A stretch of DNA of 64,000 bases from Owenia fusiformis (lineage: Eukaryota; Annelida; Polychaeta; Sabellida; Oweniidae), in assembly GCA_903813345.2 (NCBI GenBank), contig CAIIXF020000006.1, positions 24,559,936 to 24,623,935 of the forward strand, written 5' to 3'. Below the pieces are notes generated by a model. That model was given only the letters and a program-made list of their open reading frames with translations, searched no databases and was not told the origin of the DNA. The position numbers were made by a program, and so were the translations under genes. Shown here piece after piece: positions 46,335-57,302 of the stretch (its first letter is position 1; every line of letters begins with the position of its first letter).

Positions 46335-47450
46335 GGTTGCATAATCAGGATTATGAGCTTTCATGTTCTCATAGTTACATCTGTTGTAAAACGAATCTTG
46401 TCGCAACCTCTGCGAATCACGACAGCATAACATTTGAATCACGTTGACATCATTGCAAAATTAGGCTAAATATGCTAAGTCAAGACGTTAATTAGCCCAC
46501 GAAAGTTCATGGGTAACTTGAGAACTACAAAATACAACCAAATACTTTTCGAACGTACAATAGCAATATTTCTCACCTAACGTCTTCATAGTTTTAGGAA
46601 CGTATTTTAAACGCATGATAGCCAAATATATCAAGATACTATATCTGCCTAAATGAAGTTATCTAGTGTTTACAAAGTTTTGAAATATATTATATCCAGA
46701 TCCATCAGAAATTAACTTATCCATTTACATTACTTTACTAGTTCTAGTATCTTGCATGACTCGTTCATAAGAATTCTTTAATTCTACCTCGTTCCCAATA
46801 CGTCCTCAGACAGACAAGAAATTGAAGTCACACCCGTTTGTTTGCGTGGCATATTTATACGTATACGCACTTTCTCTGATTATTGTCAAACAAATACATT
46901 TCAGGAGAAGAACATAAAAAACAAATGCCTGAAACGAATGCCGAAACATAAATCCCAAGTGATTAAGTATAGAATGTTTTATTCTTTTACGATTTGATAA
47001 GAGACCGAGACTAAGAAATTAAATGCGACGAAATATTTTGACAACGTAATTTGTATACTGTTTTATTCTTAAAGTTCTATGCGATAAATTATTTTATCTG
47101 TTTCAAAATGTTTCATTTTATTTTGCCTATATAAAAGAGATTGAAGAAGATAAGATAAACTGTTCCGTAATATATATTGTGTTTTAATAACCTTTTTTTA
47201 GAATCACAATGTAAAATAAATCTCCCGTTCCTGCCATTCTGGTAACGCCATGCAATGGATGCAATTCAAAGTGAGAGAGAGATCTATGAATAACAGAATG
47301 CGTCCATGCCATTAATTTGGCCAAATACATGGCATGAAACTGACGTAAGTTTAAGTAAGCTACGCCCCCCGCTTTCTCTGGTAAATTATGACTTTATTTT
47401 TCGGAGTAATGGGTTTCGGACAACTGGGTTTCGGAGAACTGGGGTGTACC
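46335..47450. other. Non-coding
   Basis: No exon or element recognised. TTTCGGACAACTGGGTTTCG at about 47412 resembles the GGATTCGGAC text at about 21190-21250, perhaps shared repeat ends. Confidence 0.3.
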
Positions 47451-47479
47451 CGATTACGCTTTGCACGCCGCTTTAAAAT

Positions 47480-47925
47480 CCCGATGTCTCCAGAGGTAGT
47501 TTAATCCGGTAGCCGACAGGCGTTTCTTGCATCATTGAATACAAGCTAACCTTATATTCGCGAATGCAACTAACGCCTTCCGGCTACCTGATTAACCCAG
47601 TATAATATGACTAAGTCATTTAAATATGAATGGAATAGTGGCAGGTACTATTCGTATTGACATGAGTTTCCAGTAAAATAATAGGTTAATCCGGTAGCCG
47701 ACAGGCGTTAGTTGCATTTGCGAATACAAGCTAAGACTATGATTTGGGAATGGAAGATTTCAGCTTCCGGATTAACCTACCATTCTATGGGCGACTCATT
47801 TAAATATGAAAAGAACCTGACAATATTCCATTAATATTTTAATGAATTGCCCATAAAATAGTAAAGTAGGTTTATCCGGTAGCCGACAGGCGTTAGCGGC
47901 ATTCGCGAATACAAGCTCCTTTATT
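47480..47925. mobile_element. Cluster of foldback MITEs (CCGGTAGCCGACAGGCG)
   Basis: TCCGGTAGCCGACAGGCG occurs at about 47503, 47691 and 47876 and inverted (GCCTTCCGGCTACC) at about 47576. Each is followed or preceded by GCATTCGCGAATACAAGC-like text. The centre ATAGTGGCAGGTACTATT matches the core of the 22275-22475 element, so these are one family, here two or three copies end to end. Confidence 0.7.
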
Positions 47926-50900
47926 TCATAATTTGGGAAATATATATTTTCACAATATTGAAATAGATGGTGGTTCAAAGTGGAATACATATCATACAAG
48001 TGTCACAGATATTTTTAGTGCATATATGGTCTGTCTTTGCATGACTTTGTAGAACATATCAAAACCCTGGGATCCACAGGGTAACAGTAAGTACATTTCG
48101 TTAGATCTTCCGAAGTTCATGCTTCAAAGTTGTCAAAGTTGTAAAAGGGTAATCCTTTTTTGAGTACGAAAGCGTACTTTTTGTTCAATAGCCTTTCCCG
48201 GCTGCTAATCTTTTGAGTGCATCGTGCATTCAACGAATTCCTCTCTCCCCTCCTCTATCTCTAGATGCGCAGAGTTTCTAGACCGGCTAAGCACGTCTAA
48301 AAATTACTAGAAATTCCACAATTTATACAGTGATATGGATTTCATGTTTCTATTGAATCCCTTATTTTGAAGTCTAGCTAAATAATCGAGTTTGATTTTA
48401 AACGTTTTCGGGGATCCGGGCAGAACTCAGGATATAGTACTTGAGTACATTTGCATTCAAAATAATTCAAAATTCAAAATTGCAAATATCATGGAAGTTG
48501 ATTGCAATTATGTTCGATGATCGTCAACATGAAAGAACAATATGTCTGAATAATTAGCTATTAAACATCTTTATCAAAACTTTCCTACACTTTTAAATGT
48601 TGATCTTGTCAAAGAGTACTCTCCATCTGAGATTCAGATGTAGATCGAAAATCAAATTGATTTCAAAGGTATTTATAGATGGTTTACATGAGGGGTTCTG
48701 TCCATGGTGTATTCCTTTCATAACAAAGAGTTGTTTTGCTTCCGGGGTCCTAAATTATTCAATTTTAAATAGTAACTAATAAGATTAAACAGATCAAAAA
48801 GACTCGGGGCACTGCCGTCGCCCCATCATGATCAATACAGGTGACAATAAGCGACACATGTTTCATCGTCATGATAGTAAACCATGACATCTCAAATCTT
48901 CCCAGCCCTTGATTTTTGAGATCTTTCATCCCAGCTCATATTTCATCTAATTGGGGTCATAAAACTTGTGTAACTGTGCCTGTTGCATCCTCGCTGGAAG
49001 GGTATTTTACAAGTATAAATGAAGTCCTTTGAAGAAGGATGTGCCTGTTGTTAAATACATGTACAATGCCTTACTACATTATGTAATGTATTGACATTAA
49101 GGTAGATGATTACATGATAACAATCACACTTATTGACATTCATAACTCTTCCCATCTGATATGCTCAGATCACAGAATATGCCTCATTATATCAGAGCAT
49201 GTTTCAGGCGTTTCAGACCCATAGCCAGGATTTGCCAAGGGGTGGGTTACTTTTTTAAGAAATTCCAGGGGGAGTTTACTTTTGGCAATGTTAGTTCAAA
49301 AATGAGCAAAATAATTTAAAAGGTGCTCAGTATGGGGTAAAAAATGCAATTTTGGTCACGGAGGGGGGGGGGGGGGTCGCTAGAACCAAGCTATCCCCCC
49401 TGTATTCGGGCCTGCATGTGCTATCTACATATTTGACAATTTGATTGACACGGTTCAAAGTGGACTTTGTTAATTATTCAAACTGTTTTAATATCTAGGA
49501 ATATGCGTCCAAGTTAAAATCACTCATAATCAGGGTAGATAAACCTAAGAAAAACACATTTCTTGTTTTCATTTGATCTTTAACATGATCCTGTAAAAAT
49601 GTCAGATTTAGCAAAATACATAGGCGATCTCCATCTGCACACATCTACTCATTTCGACTAAGCTATTGCCTATACTTACACGCACACGCATACTTTTAAA
49701 TTAATTTTATTTTGATAATGATTTAAAAAACACAAATTATTATTAACACGAAATTAAAATGATTGTTATATTCCAATCCTAGTAAAGTATAATTAAGCGC
49801 GACTTTAGGGCATAACAACATGTGGCCGGTCTAATTATACTGTTTGTTTTGATAAGGCTGTGCAAAGAGATATCAAAACTCTTGACACGCTCTTTACACG
49901 CGAGGTCTTTGCACCTCTTGACACGTCTTGGAATCTCTAGATACGCGGAGTTCCTAGACTATCTTTGCACGTCTAGAAATTGCTTGGAATTTCACATTTG
50001 ACGCAGTGATATCAACCCTCGGTCCCTACTATTTCTCGTGTAGATATATTGCATAACTTTCTCAGATATATCCTGTATATTAAATACATTAAATAACATT
50101 ATATATGTTAGTCTCAGCCTAGACAGTATATATATCAATTTTATTGGATAATGCCATGGGCTTTCCCACGATAATGCGTAAATTCGAATGAACTTGAAAT
50201 GAAATTCAACATCCAAAATGTGTTAATTTGATCATCCACCGTGTAACTAAAAGCATATTCATGGCCTATTTGCCTTAAAATACGATTGTGATTATGATTT
50301 CGAATTCTGTTCTCCATATGTAAAATCTAGAAACATAACAGAGTTAAGTTACACGAAATTCAGCCAACTTGAACATGAAGTCTTGTCAATTTACTTAATC
50401 GTTGATTGATTTCTAGGTTTATTAGAATTAAAAGAACGAACGTTTCATCAAACGAGTCCTATATTCAATATCTATTCGTTGGGCCCATTCTTTAAATGTA
50501 ACTATATTCTTTTAACTTTAAAAGTATCTGTTTAGTGCTACTTTAACATATATTCATTATTTTTATCCGCACAACAGTATCAAACGTTAATGCACAACTA
50601 GCCATGCCAAGACATGGCCACTACCCTCGTCCAAAGTAAAATACAAGGTCCTCATTCTTTAATGATTATGTTTCAATTGATTTAGTTTAGTGATTTAAAT
50701 GTAGGAAAATGAGTCGCTCTGATGTCATATCTGGCGCAGCAATTTCAGAGTCACTGCAAAAAATTGAAACATCAGTCGGATCATAAGACTAAATAAAAAA
50801 GCTATTTAGGGATGAATAACATTCGGTGAAATCCGTGATATCGTTATATCATTCGTTAATTGTCAAAGCTGCGCCCATTTCTCGGTGCAGGCAGATATAA

Positions 50901-51590
50901 GGCGGCCAGACTGGGCATACACAAAATGTATTGTATGTGCTCCTTAGGTTGCACTCGGGTGCTATCAACATCGAACACACACACGTTTAAGATACACAGA
51001 GATAATTAAGGGATGAGTGACAAAGGGATGTTAAAAACAGGTGGCTATTGCAATTGATATTTTAATGTAACTTTAGTATGTAAGAATCTTTTCATCAATA
51101 AAAATAACATCTTAGATATTACAGCTACATGTACAATGTGAGTGTATTTAAAAATGTAGTACATAGCTAGTTCCATCTATAAAGATGTCTGATGACAAAA
51201 AGCTCAATTTTCCTTGATGTCGTGGTCAATGGGACTTTAACACGTGAACTAATGTTTTTTATTTTTTTGTTTTAAAGTCACTTATAGCAAACCTAATCTA
51301 ACAATTATCTCACTATATGCTTATGACATATTCATGTATACGTTGTTTGTCTTTTTTTCAAATCAACCCACGGAAATATGCAATACACCAAGTTAAAAAA
51401 GTGGTACGAATCATAAAAGCGACGTTGGGTGTTTCACTAGTAATTTTTATATGAAAAATCTAGAAATATTACCCAAATTAAACTATGACTATTCAAAAGA
51501 AGACATTCAAATCTATATTATGTAAAAAAATCAAATTTGTCCGAAGCAGGGATAACGCTCAATTAGAGTGACGAACTTTGTTCTCCAAAC
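47926..51590. other. Repeat-poor intergenic stretch
   Basis: Two diverged copies of a repeat of about 90 bp (about 48255-48345 and 49905-50010) share CTCTAGATRCGC, AGTTTCTAGAC, GCACGTCTA and GAATTTC/AAATTCC. A run of 14 G lies at 49363-49376. A TATA-like GCAGATATAAGGCGGCCAG at about 50890 could be a promoter but no associated exon was found. No coding gene recognised. Confidence 0.4.
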
Positions 51591-51599
51591 CGAGAATGG

Positions 51600-52075
51600 T
51601 CTTTTATGAAAAAAGTTATGAAAACACATCACCAGATCATGTAAAGCTGTTTTACCTAAAAGATCGTTTTATCTTCACCCTTCGATTGGATTTCATGAAA
51701 AAATATTTTTATGAAAAAATAGGATTTGTAGGATATCGACGCTCTAACATGTAGTTTTAATCACACGCAGGTATCTGGTTTTATTGCGTGTAGAATGTAT
51801 CGATATCAGGACCGCTACATGCCAGTGACCTTGCTCCTTTCTGTCGTATTAAAAAAGCAAAAATAACATATCACGGTGGGGTGCGAACCACTCGCCTGGG
51901 ACTTGGTTATTCACTAGTACCATAGGCGTTCATCTATTCTGGATACAACTGACGAGTTGTATTTACGTGCAGTCAAAAGTGAAGATCATTTTGAATTGAC
52001 GCTCGGTATAAATATATAATACTTTTATCCTTTCGTATCGGTTGCACGTTAGCCTCATGGCATGACATGACATGT
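51600..52075 (-). repeat. Inverted copy of the 40.4-41.9 kb repeats, with SINE
   Basis: Read on the minus strand, GCCATGAGGCTAACGTGC, TATACCGAGCGTCAATT, TGAACGCCTATGG, CAGGCGAGTGGTTCGCACC and ACGACAGAAAGGAGCAAGG match 41690-41925 in order. This copy has an extra stretch of about 45 bp after GCGTCAATT. Confidence 0.65.
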
Positions 52076-52929
52076 TGTTACGGTTCTCAGTTTTGAATGG
52101 TATCCATAGTCTATGGGGATATACCTGAAATCCATCCATTTGAGACTCATATTTTTCATAGAATTTTGGTATTTCATATTTTGGAAACCTTTTAAAACAA
52201 GTTCAGATTATATGTCCTATACCATACATACTTTGGGTCATAAGAGATAAACCTATATGTAGATGTAGGAAGGGTTAGTTAAAGTCCTACAAAAATCAGT
52301 TCTTTCAAAAATATTTTGAAGGGCATTTTTTCTTCGTGGCTATTTTGATCAATAGACTTTAATTTCAGGATTACTAGTACTACTACTGAGCTCTTGTATG
52401 GATTTTGTCATCATTTTTCATATCGAAGAGGTTATATTATTTGAAATTATATAAAAACTACTTTTCATTTTGCTTCTCTAAGTACCTACTTTCTGCTTAT
52501 AGTCCATTTTCAGAAAAGCTATAACATAAATCATTCTAAGGTTGAATCACCAAGGATTTTGAAGGTTGAAAAATTCTCCTAAAGTAGTTATCACATTAGC
52601 TGTGTTGGCTCGCCATTTGCCACCGATTGACTTATTTTGGGCATTGATTTTTGGAAATGTTAACATATAAGTTCTTAAGTTGACACTCTATCTATATTTT
52701 AAATATAAAATGGTAGTTAAGATTTATTTAGTTTATGTCCAAATATCAACAAAATTTTGTTTTCAGCTTTTTCACATGCTAGAAATCAAATGAAACCAGG
52801 AATACTCTTCCATAAAGATTTTGTAAATATTGATATGTATATTAGTCAGCATATGTCAAAATTCCATAATTAAAGCATTACTATATATTCATATGGATCA
52901 TTGACAGTGTATGGTAAATTATAAAATTA
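52076..52929. other. Non-coding
   Basis: AT-rich, nothing recognised. Confidence 0.35.
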
Positions 52930-54720
52930 GATTTTATAATACAAGATTAAGATCACATGATTTTGACCCCTGTGAATGATAGTCAAAATAAATGTAACAT
53001 TTCAACATACTTTCATGTACAGTTCAATGGAAAAAATATGAACAAGTCATGAACATGTTTACTCAATAAGATTGAAACAACTATGTTTGTTTCTTTTTTT
53101 GTTATTGTAATTGTTATTGTAATATTTTTATAATTGTCAAACAATGACATTCACAGTAGCTGCCGCAAAAGCTGAATAACTAATTTAATTCTGACCCAAT
53201 TTTGAATCTGTTGTCTCTTGAATGTTGCCCCTATCTTCCACTCATCAAATAAAGGTCAAAACTATGCACATATTCTGTCTTTCGGCCTAAGTTCTAATAT
53301 ATATGTTGCTAACTGGGATATTCTGAACAAAAATAGATTGATGACGTCACAATTTATGCAAATTAGCTAATTTGCATAATTGAATATTGTACAGGAAATT
53401 TTATAAGGTTTAATTTGATACCAATATCATTTCTATAGACCAAATAATGACAAAGCTACAAACACTTTAAACGTCCATGGTAAGATGTCTGAATAAAATT
53501 GTCAAATAATGACATTCACAGTAAATGCCTCGAACGTTTAATAACTTTGGCAATACTGATCCAATTTTGAATCTGTTTTCACTTTTATATTGCTTATACA
53601 TTTTTCTTATAGTCTAAAGGACCAGACTTTGCCGAAACTCTGACATACGGCCTCAGTTCTAATAGATATGTTGCTATTCTCGAAATTTCTGAATCAAAAA
53701 TTGATTGATGACGTCACAATTTATATTGAATATCATTACTTTATGAGACAATTAATTAGGTTTAATTTGATACCAATATCATCTCTATAGACCAAATAAT
53801 GACAAAGTTACAAATGATTTAAGATTCCAAGGTAAGATGTCTATAGATGCGTAACCATGGTAATAATGAATAAACCATGAAAATAATCTTTTGTCTTTAA
53901 ATGATCTCAATATAAAAACTGCTATTAATTGCACCTTAGAGTATAACATTTTAAGAGGAGCCCTGCACAAAAGAGAGACATCTAGTGTCAAAACCCTTTC
54001 AACAAAACAAGTTTATTCTAGTTACATACAGAATTTATTTTTAGAACCAACCAACAGTTTATTAAAGGATGATACAGATGTAGATAAATACTTTTATTGG
54101 TGCTTAGCACATAATGTCACTAAAGAGACTAGGTTAATAGTTTTTAAATGGAAATTTTTACACAATATTGTGATAACAAATGATAAACTTTTTAAAATGA
54201 AAATAAAGGAAACGCCAAATTGTAATTTTTGTAATGAAAACAAAGATGATTTAACCCACAGATTTATAACATGCAATTTTGTACTCCCAATATGGGACTT
54301 TATAAGAAACAATTGTGAAATAAGTTTAAATGAACAAACCATCTTTAAAGGTATTTTAGGTAAAGAAGAAGAGTATCTTAATCAAGTAATAATTGTTGCT
54401 AAGTGGACAATCCACAAGCAAAAAGTTTGAATTGTACCAAAATAATAATATCTTACATAATTTTAAAATAGAACTTGATAAAAGAAACATATGTATTGTA
54501 ATTGTAAAATTTTAAAATGATATGAAAATAAATTTTAAATATAAAAAAATGGTAACGGAATGCTACAATACAGAGCAACCAATGAGAGTTTGCAAGGGCA
54601 TCCGGCAAAAAATTGAGCCTCAAAATGTTACCTTTCAAAAAAGTATGGATGCCATAAATTAACAGAGACCGCAACGTTGGGTAAATTTTTTGAAACGATA
54701 GAGAGGCATGGGTCTCTAAC
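52930..54720 (-). repeat. GTTAGAGACC-headed satellite element, minus copy
   Basis: The reverse complement starts at 54720 with GTTAGAGACCCATGCCTCTC and proceeds through the same blocks as 33331 onward, with TAGCAACATATMTATTAGAAC marks about 365 bp apart (about 53310 and 53672). Homology to the plus copy extends to about 52950 (TTTTGACTATCATT). It is interrupted by a LINE fragment at 53864-54548. Confidence 0.7.
53864..54548 (+). pseudogene. 685-bp LINE 3' fragment with ATGGTAA duplication
   Basis: The plus strand encodes the C-terminal end of a non-LTR polyprotein: FKWKFLHNIV, then NDKLFKMKIKETPNCNFC and a zinc-knuckle-like C-x2-C-x8-H-x4-C (CNFCNENKDDLTHRFITC), then a tail ending HKQKV. This is the domain found after reverse transcriptase in many LINEs. 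A stop at 53867 shows no coding upstream: 5' truncation. The 3' end is A-rich. ATGGTAA at 53857-53863 and 54549-54555 flanks it, and the uninterrupted sequence CCATGGTAACGG (seen inverted, CCGTTACCATGG, near 33495) in the other copy is the empty site. It differs in sequence from the 28.7-kb LINE. Confidence 0.85.
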
Positions 54721-54768
54721 TATTTCATAAACAACGTGCTGTTATAAAAATTCGAACATTCCCGCCCC

Positions 54769-55292
54769 CACTGGTGATCCTCTCGATTACGCTGGTTACC
54801 GAAACGGTTAGTTTCGGTAACGTCGAAGGTACGATTTTTCTTTTTTCCTTATTTCACACGTTGTAGGCAGAATTTCCACGACATTTTTATCACAAACGTA
54901 TATCAGTATCATATGTTTAAGAAAATGTACATATTTACGAACAAATAGTTCAGAAGACAACAGAATCGTCGATTTAATCCCTCACTTAAGTTACAGAAAC
55001 GGTATTTCGAAAAACAGTTAAGATCTGCACTTTTAACCCATACCGTTTCTGTAGTGAGGAATTAAATCGACGATTCTGTTGTCTTCTGAGCTATTTTTTC
55101 GCAAACATGTACATTTTCTAAAACATATGATGCTGAAATACGTTTGTGAGAAAAAACGTCGTGGGGATTCTGCCTACAACGCGTGAAATAAGGAAAAAAG
55201 AAAAATCGTACCTTCGACGTTCCGACGTTCCGACATTTTGTTACCAAAATGAACCGTTTTGGTAACCAGCGTAATCGAGCGGATAACCAGTG
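54769..55292. mobile_element. 524-bp near-palindrome (foldback MITE)
   Basis: Starts CACTGGTGATCC and ends GGATAACCAGTG. The arms of about 240 bp are inverted copies (CGATTACGCTGGTTACC, TTCGACGTTCC/ACGTCGAAGG, ACAGAATCGTCGATTTAAT), with a centre of about 28 bp near 55013-55040. No coding capacity. It lies about 50 bp from the end of the satellite element. Confidence 0.75.
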
Positions 55293-55640
55293 AATATAGG
55301 CACATTCGATAGGCTATGGGTTGACGAGGTGCGATAGATTGCTCCGGTGATTGCTCCGGTAATAAACATTGAACATCAATGAGAGAACACCAAGAAGAAG
55401 AGGGCAATAAATGGGGATTCTCAGAACAGAGGAAACGTATATATCTTCCGTACTATATGTCAAACGACGAGAATAGTGAATACAACCAGGACTAAAATCG
55501 TTTATTTGTTGTGCATTTATTGTAAAAAATAAGGATTCCGTCAACCTTCAATAAATGATAACAAATCACAATGATTTTGTTTACAATTGCGTACACGTGT
55601 CACTGTCAAATGTTGACTTCAATTTAGAACAAGAACACAA
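55293..55640. other. Non-coding spacer
   Basis: Nothing recognised between two elements. Confidence 0.3.
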
Positions 55641-55649
55641 ATGTGTACA

Positions 55650-57302
55650 AAATGTCCCCACCTATGGGTGATCCTGTCAAATGGTTATCCTAAAAATGAG
55701 TAGACAAGACTTTACCGACACAATTTGAGGACGGAAAATCCAAAATGGCCACCTTAAAATTTACCCAGAATGCCCAGAAATAAGTCAGTTCTAGATTTTC
55801 ATACTAAGAACCACCCCTGAAAATTTGAAATTGATCTGTCACACAGTTAACCAGAAAACATGTAAACAAGACTTTACAGACAAGATTTGAGGACAGAAAA
55901 TCCAAAATGGCTGCCTTGACATTTATCCAGAATGCCAAAAAACTAATCTGTTCTAGATTTTCATATTAAGAATCATCCCTGAAAATTTGAAATTGATCTA
56001 CCAAACGGTTCACCTGGAAATGCGTAGACAAGACTTTACAAACAAGATTTTAGGACAGAAAATTGAAAATGGCTGCCTTGACATTTACCCAGAATGCCCA
56101 AAAACTAATCAGATCTAGATTTTCATACTAAGAATCATCCCTGAAAATTTGAAATTGATCTACCAAACGGTTCACCTAAAAACACGTAGACAAGACTTTA
56201 CGGGCAAGATTTTAAGACGGAAAATCCAAAATGGCTGCCTTGACATTTACCCAGAATGCCAAAAAACTAATCAGATCTAGATTTTCATACTGAGAATCAT
56301 CCCTGAAAATTTCAAATTGATCTACCATACGGTTCACCTTGAAATGTGTAGACAAGACTTTACAGACAAGATTTTAGGACGGAAAATCCAAAATGGCTGC
56401 CTTGACATTTACCCAGAATGCCCAAAATCTAATCAGATCTAGATTTTCATACTGAGAATCATCCCTGAAAATTTGAAATTGATCTACCAAATGGTTCACC
56501 TGAAAATGCGTAGACAAGACATTACCGACAAGATTTTAGGACGGAAAATCCAAAATGGCTGCCTTGACATTTACCCAGAATGCCCAAAAACTAATCAGAT
56601 CTAGATTTTCATACTAAGAATCATCCCTGAAAATTTGAAATTGATCTACCAAACGGTTGACCTGAAAACGCGTAGACAAGACTTTACAGACAAGATTTTA
56701 GGACGGAAAAATCCAAAATGGCCGACAATAAAAAAGTGGTTATAAGTTTTTGCTGATTTCTTTTTACAAAATTATCACATATAACTACTGTTAACAATAA
56801 CATAGGCTTTTACAACAAAGTCCACCTGAAATTATTTATAAAGCTACTAAATAGTTTAAGTATGAAAACTGAAAAACACCATTCAATATGATACAAAGTA
56901 TTATCGTGCGCTAACTTTTCTTAAAACATTCAAAATGGCTGACATGACTGAGCTAACAGGTCCAAAACCTAATCAGATCTAGAATGAAGTAAGCTGAACA
57001 AGATGTTAAAGTTTTAAAAGCAACTGTGAAGCCGTTTTTCTTAAAGTTTGCAGACAAGGATTTTAGCATTTGACTTCAAAATGGCCGACAGGAAGTAGGT
57101 ATTGAGTTAATTTTTTTTCATCCACATCTGCATGCACTCATAAGTTATCCCTGAAAATTTGAAGGTGATATCTGTAGCGGTTTTGGAGAAAACTGCCGGA
57201 CGTACGGACAGACGGACAGACAGACAGACGGACAGACAGACAGACGGACAGACGGACGCGCCTAGGCCGACAATATGGCCCCACACTATGTGGTGGGGAC
57301 AT
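55650..57302 (-). mobile_element. 1.65-kb element with exact 162-bp tandem repeats
   Basis: The ends are ATGTCCCCACC (55650) and GGTGGGGACAT (57302), inverse of each other and like the ATGTCACCACC family. Inside, TAGACAAGAC or its variant occurs at 55701, 55863, 56025, 56187, 56349, 56511 and 56673, exactly 162 bp apart each time. Each unit holds AAAATCCAAAATGGC, TTTACCCAGAATGCC, AGATCTAGATTTTCATAC and GAAATTGATCTACCA. A CAGACGGACAGA microsatellite (about 57195-57257) and GGCCGACAATATGGCC precede the right end. No coding frame survives. Confidence 0.8.

Noticed and set aside
49363-49376. Run of 14 G as a possible regulatory or quadruplex site
   Set aside because: A single homopolymer run without spaced G-tracts; may also be a sequencing or assembly artefact.
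50880-50930. TATA-like promoter (GCAGATATAAGGCGGCCAG)
   Set aside because: No downstream exon or start codon with splice support was found, so a promoter call is not justified.
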